A stretch of DNA of 64,000 bases from Comamonas sp. KCTC 72670 (GCA_014656495.1 BNCN01000006.1:310001-374000), one strand, 5' to 3'; positions 18,605-27,069 are shown, numbered from the stretch's first letter. Notes: generated from the letters alone by a model not told the origin. A program made the numbers and translations.

Positions 18605-19329
18605 GAATGCTCGACTGGAAATATCCGGACGCCGATGCGCGCAGTTACTGGGACAGTTTCATCCCCAGTCGCGTGAAGAAGGAGGTGATGGCGGACGCGG
18701 AGTCCAGGCGCATCTCGGGCGATGATGCGGACCGTATCATCGAGCAGGTTCCGCTCATCGCGCTGGAGGCCGCCGCCCGCCGTACGGACTTCATGCGCCT
18801 CAAAGACGCCCTGCGCGACAGCGACTTCCTCGCGATGTTGCCGCTGTTCGTCGGGGATGCGGAGTCCGTGGCTCGCTTTCACACGCGCTGCGTCCCGCGG
18901 TGGATGCAATTCGTCTTCATGGGCGTGAAAGGCGCGTCCGTGGACGTGTCGCGAATGCATGCGCGGCGAGCGATGAAAACGCCGCTGGGCGGCTCGTCCG
19001 TCGACGGCCTCCGTCTTCCGAAAAGGGCCATGCATTTCCGCGTCCAGCCCGAGTCGGCGCTGGCGTCTCCCGACACGGCGCAGCGCGCCCCCATCACGGA
19101 TGTCCTCGTCGTCGAGGAGCCCACGCCACGGCGACGCTGGCGCATCGCGGTAGAGTCCAGCTCGGCCGCCGACGACTCGGGCCCTCTCGTCACGTCGTGG
19201 GAGTTGCCGGTTGGCGCGACGCTGGAGGCCGCGCTGGAAATGCACGCTGCCCAGGGCGCCACGGATGAGGACTGGCGCGGCCTGCTGGCGTGGGTGGCCG
19301 GCATGCTCTTGCTGCCGGGGACATTCTGA
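18601..19329 (+). CDS. Hypothetical 242-residue cytoplasmic protein
   Basis: A soluble alpha/beta protein without signal peptide or membrane segments. It has a basic, aromatic N-terminal part (LDWKYPDADARSYWDSFIP), a helical segment rich in Arg/Asp (residues 35-80), a central part with the run RCVPRWMQFVFMGVKG, and a C-terminal helical end (TDEDWRGLLAWVAGMLLLPG). No known motif is recognised. Its ATG overlaps the stop of a possible upstream remnant, a layout seen in toxin-immunity or other co-translated pairs. Codon use is a little less GC3-biased than in the surrounding genes, which may mean recent acquisition. Confidence 0.6.
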   Translation: MRMLDWKYPDADARSYWDSFIPSRVKKEVMADAESRRISGDDADRIIEQVPLIALEAAARRTDFMRLKDALRDSDFLAMLPLFVGDAESVARFHTRCVPRWMQFVFMGVKGASVDVSRMHARRAMKTPLGGSSVDGLRLPKRAMHFRVQPESALASPDTAQRAPITDVLVVEEPTPRRRWRIAVESSSAADDSGPLVTSWELPVGATLEAALEMHAAQGATDEDWRGLLAWVAGMLLLPGTF

Positions 19330-19681
19330 GTCGCGAGACAAAGCGTCACCCCGTCTGTTATTGGCTGGAGGTGATACATCTTCCATCTTTCGAGGAAACA
19401 GCCGACCAGGCACGACATGGGCCTTCAGCCAGGTGTCGTGCTCCTCGAAATGGGCAAGGGTGTCGCCATCCTTCAGACGCGCAAGGCCCTGATGGAGATT
19501 CGGGGGCTGCCCTTTGCCCGGTTGAGTCCTGGCCACGGACAGGATGCGCCGAGTGGGGGAGGGCGCTTGTCTCGCCCATGCCGGGATGGATGGAGGGGGC
19601 GCTCCCGTCTGGTCGGCGCGCCGCCCTCGAAATCCTCTCGGGAAGGTCCACGTAGGTGCGCTCCGTGGACGCTTCAGCGCA
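19330..19681. other. Intergenic region, no gene recognised
   Basis: About 350 bases. Short frames on both strands overlap here; a minus-strand stretch (LARLKDGDTLAHFEEHDTWL) looks protein-like but has no gene structure around it. It could be another decayed fragment. Confidence 0.3.
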
Positions 19682-20110
19682 TCACCGGGGGATGCTGCAC
19701 GGGAGCGTTCTGTAGACCACGGGAGAGGCGGCGCCGGTGGCGTCCACGGCGTAGGTCTCCACCTTGAGGGACCACAGGTACTCTTCGCCACGGATGGGCG
19801 CGCGGGGGCAGTGGAAGGTCTGACTGTTGCCGGCCTGGTACCAGCCGCTCACGGTGACGTGGCCGTTCCACTCCTGGTCCGTCGTGGTCTGCCAGTAGTA
19901 GGTGAAGGGCGCGGTGCCGGCGGTGACGGTGTTCGTGAAGACGGTGTTGCCCGTGGCGGAGTTGCGCGTGAACGTCAGGGTCGACGTCAAGGCCTGAGCG
20001 CTGCTGCCCAGCTCGGCTTCGCCACCCTCCTCCATCGACGGTGCACCGCACGCGGACAGCGAGAGCGTGGCCACGAAGAGGACTGCCCGAGGGGATACCC
20101 AATTCCGCAT
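19682..20110 (-). CDS. Small secreted lipoprotein, function unknown
   Basis: The 142-residue product has a lipobox ending in SLSAC (Cys21) and an acidic linker. Its single domain, about 100 residues, is Thr/Tyr/Trp-rich and looks like an immunoglobulin or PKD-like beta-sandwich (TLTFTRNSATGN, then GTAPFTYYWQTTTDQEWNG, then EYLWSLKVETYAVD). Two cysteines (FHCPRAP and LPCSIPR) may form a disulfide. CAGGAGG upstream of the ATG at 20110 sets the start. The domain type is inferred from pattern only. It is transcribed divergently from the methyltransferase. Confidence 0.6.
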   Translation of the reverse strand: MRNWVSPRAVLFVATLSLSACGAPSMEEGGEAELGSSAQALTSTLTFTRNSATGNTVFTNTVTAGTAPFTYYWQTTTDQEWNGHVTVSGWYQAGNSQTFHCPRAPIRGEEYLWSLKVETYAVDATGAASPVVYRTLPCSIPR

Positions 20111-20232
20111 GGAGAAACCTCCTGATGAAAGTGGAACCGCGCATCGAGGGAATCACATCGCTCCTGCCTCGGGAATGACGTCTCGGGTCTTCCGCGAGCG
20201 ACGCGCGCGCGAAGACATGCTACCCCTGGGGC

Positions 20233-21390
20233 ATGTCCCGCGAACCCCCACCTGATGTCCCACCCCAGGGGCCGCTCCCCTCCGATTCTCCGTCCGAGCC
20301 GCGGACGGAACCCGCCTTCACCTGGCACTCCGAGAGCGCGGTCCCCCCGCCTGCCCGGTTGTCGCCCGTGAATGACCGGCTCAGCGCGGATACGGCACTC
20401 AAGCGGGTGAAGCGAGGCGAGTTCCTGCTGTACTCCGGCGATTTCCACAACGCGAAGCAGCTCCTCGGCGCGCTGAGCCGGCGACTGCCGCAGCCGGCGA
20501 AGGCGCGCTCGCCGCTGGAGGCCTTCCGTGCCGAGCGCCGGGCTCGGCAGCTCGAACACGAGACGCTGTCTCGCATCGTGGTGTCGCTCGACCGCGAGTA
20601 CAGGCTCGGGCTCGCACGGGCGCCGGACACTTCGCAGGCGTGCCTGCAGGTATGGGGGGCGCCAACGACGGAGACCACCGTGGTTCCGCTCAAGCAGCTC
20701 CTCGGCATGCTCGGGGCGGCGGAGTGGCGCCGCAAGGGGCTCGCAGTGCCGGGCCTGAATGGGCTGCTTCACCCGCACTACGGCGTCTACCTTCCGACCC
20801 GTACGGACTATGTGGAGCTGCTGCTGTCGCTCACGGAGGTGAAGGGCAAGCGCGTGTTCGACATTGGAACAGGCACGGGCGTGCTCTCGTTCATCCTCCT
20901 TCAGCGGGGCGCGGCATCCGTGCAGGCGACCGACTGTGACTCCCGCGCCGTGGCGTGTTCCCGCGAGAATGCGGAGCGCCTCGGGCTCGGCAAGCGTTTC
21001 CAGGTGGCCGAGGCTGACTTGTTCCCGAAGGGCACCGCGGACATCGTGGTCTGCAATCCCCCGTGGATTCCCGAACCGCCGAAGAACCGGGTGGACCGCG
21101 CCGTGTTCGATGAGGATAGCCAGTTCCTCCGGCGCTTCCTCGAAGGGCTCTCCGCGTCGCTGGCTCCTGGTGGTGTGGGCCTGCTGCTCCTGTCGGACCT
21201 CGCGGTGCTGCTCGGGCTGCGTCCCCAGGGGTGGCTGGAAGCGGAGTTCGAGCGCTGCGGCCTCGCGGTGCAGTGGGCCCGGTCGACACCGGCGCGGCAC
21301 TCGAAAGCGAAGGATAAGTCAGACCCGCTGCACATGGCGCGCTCTCGGGAGAGCACCACGCTCTACTGCCTGAAGCCGGTGAGCCCGTAG
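20233..21390 (+). CDS. SAM-dependent methyltransferase with NPPW motif
   Basis: The 385-residue protein has a Pro-rich N-terminal extension (about 50 residues) and an Arg-rich helical region (50-190). A class I methyltransferase domain follows: the SAM-binding loop DIGTGTGVLSF starts at residue 210, and the catalytic NPPW motif starts at residue 275 (VCNPPWIPEPP). N/DPPY-type motifs belong to enzymes that methylate amide or amino nitrogens in protein, DNA or RNA (HemK, RsmC-like and others). The substrate cannot be assigned. It is a single gene. The protein is longer than PrmC and is not the PrmC of this genome, which lies at 28933-29814. Confidence 0.85.
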   Translation: MSREPPPDVPPQGPLPSDSPSEPRTEPAFTWHSESAVPPPARLSPVNDRLSADTALKRVKRGEFLLYSGDFHNAKQLLGALSRRLPQPAKARSPLEAFRAERRARQLEHETLSRIVVSLDREYRLGLARAPDTSQACLQVWGAPTTETTVVPLKQLLGMLGAAEWRRKGLAVPGLNGLLHPHYGVYLPTRTDYVELLLSLTEVKGKRVFDIGTGTGVLSFILLQRGAASVQATDCDSRAVACSRENAERLGLGKRFQVAEADLFPKGTADIVVCNPPWIPEPPKNRVDRAVFDEDSQFLRRFLEGLSASLAPGGVGLLLLSDLAVLLGLRPQGWLEAEFERCGLAVQWARSTPARHSKAKDKSDPLHMARSRESTTLYCLKPVSP

Positions 21391-21499
21391 TCGCGCTGCT
21401 TCCCCCGCGCTTCGTGAGGCCGGTGGTGCCACGATTCGGATGCCGCGCCGGAGGTGCTCTCCGGCGACGGCACGGGCCGTGCGTCAGTTGCTCGTGAAG

Positions 21500-22246
21500 C
21501 TACATGCCCCAGCGGCAACCGGCGTGGAAGCTGTCGCCGGAGGCATTCGTGATGTCGATCCGGCGCGTGGTCGAAACCCCGGCGGAGCCCAGGCTGTACT
21601 GCGCGTGAGTTCCCGCGGCCTGGAACACCGACGAGATGGTGCCTCCCACGGTGATTTGAATGACCACACCGTTACCGGCGTAGTGGTCCACGCCGCACAG
21701 GCCGGAGGTCGAGGTCGCGGTGGCATAGAAGCCGTTGGCCCAGTTCACGCGGCAGAAGCTCGCGCGCGGGCCCCAGTCGCAACCCCCGTTGTTGACGAAC
21801 GTGGCCGCGTTGCTCGACGACACCGCCATCGCGGACACGTCGTCCGCGTGGCTGCCGCCACCGTGGGAGGCTTGCGCCTCCACGTCGCTCGGAAGGCTCC
21901 GGGCTCGGTCGTACGCGGCCTGAAGCGCCGGGGGAATCGTCGTCCCGGGGCTGAGCCGAGCGAACGCGAGCAGGGCGTCCGAGGACTCCTTGGCGCCGAG
22001 CACGAACGACTGGGACGGCAGCTTGTGCTCGGCCAGGTACAGGGCGCCCGGCGCGGGCTCGTAGAACGTGACGGTGTGACCCGGCTCGACCTCGATGCGC
22101 AGGACGACGCTGGCCTCGGTGCTCGGGTTGATGTCAGACGCCGGCTGCTCACCGGGAGCGGAAGGATCCTGCTCCGCGCCCGCGCACCCCGTGCACAGCG
22201 CCAGCCCAAGGCTTCCCATCGCGAGCCACTTCATTCCAATACGCAT
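21500..22246 (-). CDS. Secreted lipoprotein, function unknown
   Basis: This 248-residue protein has a lipobox ending in LCTGC (Cys21). AAGGAGAG precedes the ATG at 22246; longer in-frame starts lack these signals. A first beta-rich part (VVLRIEVEPGHTVTFYEPA) is followed by a helical segment and a His/Gly/Ser stretch (SHGGGSHADD). The C-terminal domain has four cysteines (GGCDWGP, SFCRVNW, GLCGVD, AGCRWGM) that could form two disulfides. The layout resembles other myxobacterial exported proteins, but I do not recognise the family. Outer-membrane anchoring is inferred. Confidence 0.65.
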   Translation of the reverse strand: MRIGMKWLAMGSLGLALCTGCAGAEQDPSAPGEQPASDINPSTEASVVLRIEVEPGHTVTFYEPAPGALYLAEHKLPSQSFVLGAKESSDALLAFARLSPGTTIPPALQAAYDRARSLPSDVEAQASHGGGSHADDVSAMAVSSSNAATFVNNGGCDWGPRASFCRVNWANGFYATATSTSGLCGVDHYAGNGVVIQITVGGTISSVFQAAGTHAQYSLGSAGVSTTRRIDITNASGDSFHAGCRWGM

Positions 22247-22543
22247 GTGTCTCTCCTTGATTGGAATCGCATCGAGCGACTCTCCATGAGTCGGCTCTCG
22301 CGACCCTGCGCGGAATGCACGGCACGACAGGCTTGTGGCCTCGTGCTCACTCACGGATGAGTATCCGTGCGTCGGTCCAGGCCGTCTGGAGCGAGGTCAT
22401 CCCGCGCCCAGTTGAACGCTCCCCCAGGAGAGTCTTCGGTCTGCGATTTTCGGGGCATTTTCATGACGCCCCGTGCTGCGTGGGCCGTGGGGGCGCATGC
22501 CGACAGCCCCACGTTTTCTCAAGGCCTACCGGCGTTCGTGGGC

Positions 22544-22587
22544 GTGGTGGAAGGGATTCGAACCCTCGACCCCGGGATTGGGAAGCT
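22544..22587 (-). pseudogene. Detached 3' half of a tRNA-Gly(CCC): candidate attachment-site scar
   Basis: On the minus strand this segment contains the anticodon-loop side, variable loop, T arm and acceptor strand of a tRNA-Gly. It shares 26 identical bases (22549-22574) with the intact tRNA-Gly at 23680-23752 and lies in the same orientation 1137 bases away. The 5' half is missing and the anticodon stem does not pair, so it cannot be a functional tRNA. Intact tRNA, intervening DNA, then repeated 3' end is the arrangement left by integration into a tRNA gene. The preceding stretch 22247-22543 contains no gene I can support. Confidence 0.6.
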
Positions 22588-22638
22588 TGGAGTCGCCTTC
22601 TCTGACGGTGTCAGACAAATCCACGCTAAAAACTGCCA

Positions 22639-23625
22639 ATGAATTCCTTATATCCCATCATCGCCCCGGCCAACGCCGCGCGGCTGCGGCGCGTCCGACA
22701 ACTCGGTCCAGCGCGCGCCTCCTTTTCCTCGGGCCTGCGATTGGGCTTCGACTCCCACGGCGCGGTGCTGGTCGCAAAGGACGTACGGAGCGACCGTCTA
22801 CGGTGGTGGGATTCCAGGATGGTTTCGGACCATCCAGTGGTGGACACGGAGTTGCCGCTCCTGAGCGCTCCCGCCGTGGCGGTGGGGGACTGGGTGGTCT
22901 GTATCGGCGCTTCGGCCCAGTCCCCTTCGGGGCTCTGGCGGCCGAGCCTCAAGGCGCTGTCCGCGAGAGACGGTTCTCTCCAGCGCCAGGATTTCCTTCC
23001 CCATGCGGTCATCGCGCTTTGCGCGTCCAGGGACGGCGCTCGACTGCTCGCCGTGATGGATGAGGAAGCGGGGTTGGTCTGGGATGCCCGCGACTGGCGC
23101 CCGGTTCGAGCGCTGCCGTGGCCCGAAGGCGAGTTCTCCGTCTCCGCCTGCGCCCTCTCGGCGGATGGCCGCTTCGCCGCCGCGGCCGCCACGCAGTGGA
23201 CCGACGACTCGCGGGGCATCCTCTGGCTGTGGGAGGTGGCGTCGGGAGGGGCGCCGTGGACGATGCCCATCCAGGGGATGTCGGCCTGGAGTGTCGCATT
23301 CCATCCCCGAGCGCCTTTGCTCGTCGTGGGGAGCGGCGAGGAGGGCGTTGCGGTCGTCCATGCGGAGGAGCGCCGCCTCGTCCGGACGATTCCAGGCTTC
23401 TATGGCGGCGCCTGCAACCTGGACTTCCATCCGGAGGGCAACCTGCTCGCCGCCGCCCACGATGGTCGAGGCTTCGCCCTCCATCACTTCGACACGGGAG
23501 AGGTCCTCTTCCGTGACGGCGACGGCGACGACCTCCAGACGAGTGATGCCGTCTTCTCTCCCGACGGGCGCTTCGTGGCCTGGGGGCAGGGGAATGGCAC
23601 CGTGGGGCTTTGGGCCGTGGCCTAG
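22639..23625 (+). CDS. WD40-like beta-propeller protein
   Basis: The 328-residue protein is built from repeated beta units. Most end in a Trp-Asp or similar dipeptide (LVWDARDW, LWLWEVASG, VGLWAVA), preceded by segments such as SADGRFAAAAA, FHPRAPLLVVGSG, FHPEGNLLAAAHDG and FSPDGRFVAWGQG. These are degenerate WD40 blades, six or seven by eye. There is no signal peptide or transmembrane helix, so a cytoplasmic protein-interaction scaffold is likely. No ribosome binding site is evident before the ATG. It lies alone between an intact tRNA-Gly and a tRNA-Gly fragment, so it may be cargo of an old integration event. Confidence 0.75.
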   Translation: MNSLYPIIAPANAARLRRVRQLGPARASFSSGLRLGFDSHGAVLVAKDVRSDRLRWWDSRMVSDHPVVDTELPLLSAPAVAVGDWVVCIGASAQSPSGLWRPSLKALSARDGSLQRQDFLPHAVIALCASRDGARLLAVMDEEAGLVWDARDWRPVRALPWPEGEFSVSACALSADGRFAAAAATQWTDDSRGILWLWEVASGGAPWTMPIQGMSAWSVAFHPRAPLLVVGSGEEGVAVVHAEERRLVRTIPGFYGGACNLDFHPEGNLLAAAHDGRGFALHHFDTGEVLFRDGDGDDLQTSDAVFSPDGRFVAWGQGNGTVGLWAVA

Positions 23626-23638
23626 GCCCGAAAAGACG

Positions 23639-23672
23639 AAGGCCGGCGGTCCTTATCGGACCACCGGCCTTT
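23639..23672. terminator. Bidirectional terminator between the WD40 gene and tRNA-Gly
   Basis: A 14-bp stem with one mismatch (AAGGCCGGCGGTCC at 23639-23652 with 23659-23672, loop of 6 or fewer) sits between the convergent WD40 gene and tRNA. The plus side is followed by TTTATCC and the minus side by TTCGTCTTTT, so it can act in both directions, best for the tRNA. Confidence 0.75.
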
Positions 23673-23679
23673 ATCCGTG

Positions 23680-23752
23680 AGCGGCGGAAGGGATTCGAAC
23701 CCTCGACCCCGAGCTTGGGAAGCTCGTGCTCTACCAACTGAGCTACCACCGC
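23680..23752 (-). tRNA. tRNA-Gly (anticodon CCC)
   Basis: The minus strand folds into a complete cloverleaf. Acceptor GCGGTGG pairs with CCGCCGC (one G-U), the D arm is GCTC/GAGC, the anticodon stem is CGAGC/GCTCG with loop TTCCCAA (anticodon CCC), and the T arm is GAGGG-TTCGAAT-CCCTT. The discriminator base is U, as usual for glycine tRNAs, and CCA is not encoded. It reads GGG codons, which are frequent in a high-GC genome. A strong promoter lies 16 bases upstream and a terminator follows the 3' end. Confidence 0.95.
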
Positions 23753-23768
23753 AGGCGAAGCAGGGCGC

Positions 23769-23797
23769 AAAGTACGGGCCGCCCTGCTGCTTGTCAA
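23769..23797 (-). promoter_or_regulatory. Sigma-70-type promoter of tRNA-Gly
   Basis: On the minus strand TTGACA (23792-23797) is separated by 17 bases from TACTTT (23769-23774). The -10 box ends 16 bases before the mature tRNA 5' end. This is a near-consensus housekeeping promoter. Confidence 0.7.
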
Positions 23798-23811
23798 CGG
23801 GAAGTGAGGCG

Positions 23812-26073
23812 CTACTCCGTCTCCTCGACGGTGAGCTGGTACGAGTCCTGGAAGTTGGACTCGCGGTTGCGCGCGTCCCGGACCTCGAAGAAGTAGACGC
23901 CCGGCTCCGCGCTGTAGCGGATGCTCTCCGGCTGGTCGCCCTTGGCCCGGTCAGCCGTCTGCACGAGCGACAGTTTCCCGTCTGGCTGCTGGCGGTGCAG
24001 GTACAGGCCCACGTCGACCTTCAGGATTCCCAACAGCGTGGCCCGGATGGGCGTGCGCACCGGCCGGTCCGACAGGTCCAGCCGGAAGAAGTCCGTGTCC
24101 TTCACCGGGTACACCGTGCCGCGCACCGGCTGCCCCAGCGTCAGGTCCTGGGCCCGCTCCGCGGTGTTGTTGGGCTCTCGCTCCTCGGTGCCGTTGTCCG
24201 GGACGGTGGTGATGGTGATTCGATAGGGCTGTTCGGCGTTCTCGAAGTCCTTCACCCACTTGCCGTCCACCTTGCGGGAGGCGCCCTCCACCCGGAAGTA
24301 GCAGGTGCCGTTGCAGGCGACGTTGTTGAGGCGCTCGGGCTCCTTGATGGCGCCGTCGTTGGCGCGCAGCAGCACCGTCTCCTTGCCCGACTCGCCCTCC
24401 GGCGGCTCCACCATGGAGAGCACCAGGTCCAGCCGGTCCACCCCCGTCAGCTCCACCTTCGCGAGCACCGGCTCGGAGGTCTTCAGGACGAAGTGGTCCA
24501 CGTCGCCCTTGGGTGCCAGGAAGCCCTGGCGGTAGCCACCGGCGGTGATGGGCGTGGCCTTGTGGAGCTCGTCGTTGGGCTCCAGCTCGGCGCTGGCGCC
24601 TGCCTCCTCCTGCGACACGGTGAGCGTGTAGGGCATGGTGGCGTTGAAGGTGCGGCGCGCGTTCTTCCCGGTGCCCACCCAGCTCGTCTTCACCACCACG
24701 TAGACGACCCGGTCCGTGGCGCGCACGCCGATGTTGCGCAGGGACAGCGTCTCGCCTTCCTTGCCCCGCTGGGAGAACAGCGGCGCCTCCGCGGCGGAGA
24801 GCACCGACAGCTCCGGGCTCACGCCGTCCACGCCGGTGAGCTCGATTTTCAGGGCCACGGACGGGGGCTCCGGCGGCACCGCGGGCACGCCCGCGTCCAG
24901 CGCACGAGCGATGGCTGCGCCCACAGCGTTGCCCACGGGCGGCGGCTCGCTGCCGCCAAAGGTGCCTTCCAAGGTGGGGGAGGGCGCGTCCGGCTCGCGT
25001 CCGAAGGTGTCCGTTCCTTCCTGGCCGCGCCGCGCCGCGAAGCCCTCGCCATCCTGGCCCTCGCGCCTCGGGGCGGTGTCGCCCTGGCCCTGCTGCGCTC
25101 CGAGGTTGCCCTCGCCGTCCTGGTCGGCGAACCCGTCCGCCTCGTTGGCGCCCTGACCGCGCTGCGTCCCGAAGTCACCGGCGCCGTTGCCCCCCTGGCC
25201 CTGCTGCGCCGCGAGGCCGTCCGCACCGATGTTGCCCTGGCCCTGCTGGGCGCCAAAGCCAGAGGCGCCGTTGCCACCCTGGCCCTGCTGTGCGCCAAAG
25301 CCAGAGGCGCCGTTGCCGCCCTGGCCCTGCGGAGCTCCAAGGCCGCCGCCTTCGTTGCCTCCCTGCCCCTGGCCGCCGGTCCCGTTGCCGCCCTGGTACG
25401 GCCGGCCATCAGCCCCCTCGGCGGGGAGCCCCGAGGGCGTGGTGCCATCGTCGTCCCGGTTGGCGGGCTGCGAAGGGTCGGGCAGCTCGATGCGATACCA
25501 GTCCTCATCGCCCGCGTGCCCCAGGAACGCCGTCACCGTCTGGCCGAGCGGCAGATTCACGGCATCCACGGCCCGGTCGTTCGGCTCGCGCTCCTCGCCG
25601 TCCTCGGGCACGCGCATGCGGACCTCCAGCGTGTACGCCCCGCCCACGCCCTTGCGTGCGGGCACCACGCGGAGGAAGCGCTCCCCGTCGACGTAGAGGT
25701 TGGGGAAGCGCTCCGGCTTGCCATCGCCCTCGCTGTTGACGCCCACCAGCCGGTTGCGGTCGCGGTCGTAGACCTCGAAGGTGATGTCGCCCCCGGGCAG
25801 GCCGGACACGGAGACCTCGACGATGCGCGGCGACGCGGGCGCCAGCCGGTACCAGTCCTCGTCCGCCTTGTTCGGCTGCGCCGTCAGCTCCGCCGACACC
25901 GTGCTGTTCCGGGTGATGTCGAGCGCCTGGTCGGGCCTGTCGTTGGGCTCCTGCTCCGTGAGGGCGGACGGGCCCGTCTCCACCGGCGGCGCCTCCGGGA
26001 CCTTCGGCGCCTTGTCTTCCTTGCAGGCGGCCAGCATCAGCCCCAGCACACAGACCCACCCCCAACGTCGCAT
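23812..26073 (-). CDS. Large lipoprotein with PPC-type domains and a Gly/Gln-rich repeat linker
   Basis: The 753-residue protein starts at the ATG at 26073 (GGGAGGAG upstream) and has a lipobox ending in LAAC (Cys17). Four PPC-like modules begin with the motif EPND or EPNN: EQEPNDRPDQA and EREPNDRAVDAV in the first third, ELEPNDELHKAT and EREPNNTAERAQ in the last. Each is followed by a beta-sandwich with DEDWYRL- or DHFVLKT-like strands. Between the second and third modules is a low-complexity linker of about 110 residues, made of 14-residue units rich in Gly, Gln, Asn and Ala. PPC modules are usually attached to secreted enzymes; here they stand alone, so a surface-binding role is likely. 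Confidence 0.85.
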   Translation of the reverse strand: MRRWGWVCVLGLMLAACKEDKAPKVPEAPPVETGPSALTEQEPNDRPDQALDITRNSTVSAELTAQPNKADEDWYRLAPASPRIVEVSVSGLPGGDITFEVYDRDRNRLVGVNSEGDGKPERFPNLYVDGERFLRVVPARKGVGGAYTLEVRMRVPEDGEEREPNDRAVDAVNLPLGQTVTAFLGHAGDEDWYRIELPDPSQPANRDDDGTTPSGLPAEGADGRPYQGGNGTGGQGQGGNEGGGLGAPQGQGGNGASGFGAQQGQGGNGASGFGAQQGQGNIGADGLAAQQGQGGNGAGDFGTQRGQGANEADGFADQDGEGNLGAQQGQGDTAPRREGQDGEGFAARRGQEGTDTFGREPDAPSPTLEGTFGGSEPPPVGNAVGAAIARALDAGVPAVPPEPPSVALKIELTGVDGVSPELSVLSAAEAPLFSQRGKEGETLSLRNIGVRATDRVVYVVVKTSWVGTGKNARRTFNATMPYTLTVSQEEAGASAELEPNDELHKATPITAGGYRQGFLAPKGDVDHFVLKTSEPVLAKVELTGVDRLDLVLSMVEPPEGESGKETVLLRANDGAIKEPERLNNVACNGTCYFRVEGASRKVDGKWVKDFENAEQPYRITITTVPDNGTEEREPNNTAERAQDLTLGQPVRGTVYPVKDTDFFRLDLSDRPVRTPIRATLLGILKVDVGLYLHRQQPDGKLSLVQTADRAKGDQPESIRYSAEPGVYFFEVRDARNRESNFQDSYQLTVEETE
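25077..25396. repeat. In-gene 42-bp tandem repeats
   Basis: Imperfect 42-base units inside the PPC lipoprotein gene encode 14-residue repeats of the type GQGGNGASGFGAQQ. The two central units (about 25225-25310) are nearly identical and the outer ones have diverged. Whole-codon unit length keeps the frame, so copy number can change without destroying the protein. Confidence 0.75.
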
Positions 26074-26229
26074 CACGGTCTCCTCCCGAACAGGCCGCAT
26101 CCTTCCCGTAGGCCAGGACGTGTCAAGCACCCCAACACCCGCGCGGGTGCTTTCATCCGGACGGCCCCGGCCTCTCGGTGTATCCATGGACTGGAGCCCC
26201 ATGTGCGAGGCGATCAAAGATGGGGGCGC

Positions 26230-27069
26230 ATGCGACGCCTGCTCCTCGCCCCCCTCCTGCTCGCCACCGCGGCCACCGCCGCTCCCAACGTCCCCCCCGG
26301 CTACGTCCAGACCGATGACTGGCTGGAGCGCAACAGCCAGCCGGAGCGCTACGGGCCCTTGAACGTGCTCGACGGCCGCGACACCACCGTCTGGTGCGTC
26401 AGCGGCGAGGCCCCGGCCTCCTTCACCTTCGGCTTCAAGGACATCGTCACCATCGACGAGGTGCGCGTCTACACGGGCGACGGCTCGGACCGCGCCGCGT
26501 TCAAGGCCCGGGCCCGCGCGCGCAAGCTGACCGTCACGGGCGTGAAGGAGGCCCGCAGCGTCAGCGTGGAGGACAAGCGCGGGCTCCAGGCGGTGCCGCT
26601 CAAGCCCGCGCTGCGCGGCGCCCGCTTCACCCTGGAGGTGTCGGACCGTTTCCGGGGCGCGAATGACGACGCGCCCGTGTGCGTCACCGACATCGTCTTC
26701 TACTCGGGCGGCAAGGCGCTCAACGGCACTTGGCTGGCGCCGAAGCTCAAGTACAACGCCCGGCTCGCGCCGCTCCTGGGCACCTGGTTCGGCGGCCTGA
26801 AGGGCGCGCCGCACCGGTTCCTGTCCTTCTACCTGGACGGGACGTACAGCTTCACCGAGGAGCCCCTGGAGGGAGAGGTGTCCTCCACGGTCAGCGGCGC
26901 CTACACGCTGTCCGGGGACAAGCTGTCCCTGGAGGTGCCTTCCATCGGTCGGGTGACCGCGCGCTTCCCGAGGGGCGACGCGGAGGGCACCCGCGCTCCC
27001 GATGCGTCGCTCGAGTTCGACGGCCCCGTGCCCGAGACCTGGGGCCGCGAGTTCCGCAGCAGCCGGTGA
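26230..27069 (+). CDS. Exported protein with discoidin-like (NADase-type glycan-binding) domain
   Basis: The 279-residue protein has a signal peptide (cleavage near ATAA, residues 15-18). The domain that follows shows the pattern of discoidin-like sugar-binding modules found beside secreted NADases and other enzymes: YGPLNVLDGRDTTVWCVSG, then FTFGFKDIVTIDEVRVYTGDG, and later CVTDIVFY. The C-terminal part (residues about 180-279) looks like a small lipocalin or META-like sandwich (LGTWFGGLKGAP, DGTYSFTEEP, SGAYTLSGDKLSLEV). It probably binds a surface glycan or acts as a periplasmic accessory protein. It is divergent from the PPC lipoprotein gene. Confidence 0.7.
   Translation: MRRLLLAPLLLATAATAAPNVPPGYVQTDDWLERNSQPERYGPLNVLDGRDTTVWCVSGEAPASFTFGFKDIVTIDEVRVYTGDGSDRAAFKARARARKLTVTGVKEARSVSVEDKRGLQAVPLKPALRGARFTLEVSDRFRGANDDAPVCVTDIVFYSGGKALNGTWLAPKLKYNARLAPLLGTWFGGLKGAPHRFLSFYLDGTYSFTEEPLEGEVSSTVSGAYTLSGDKLSLEVPSIGRVTARFPRGDAEGTRAPDASLEFDGPVPETWGREFRSSR

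Noticed and set aside
19358-19791. Overlapping ORFs on both strands near 19.5 kb
   Set aside because: Each is interrupted or antisense to the lipoprotein gene; only a short stretch looks protein-like.
22544-22587. tRNA-like segment considered as a functional tRNA
   Set aside because: The 5' half and D arm are missing and the anticodon stem does not pair.
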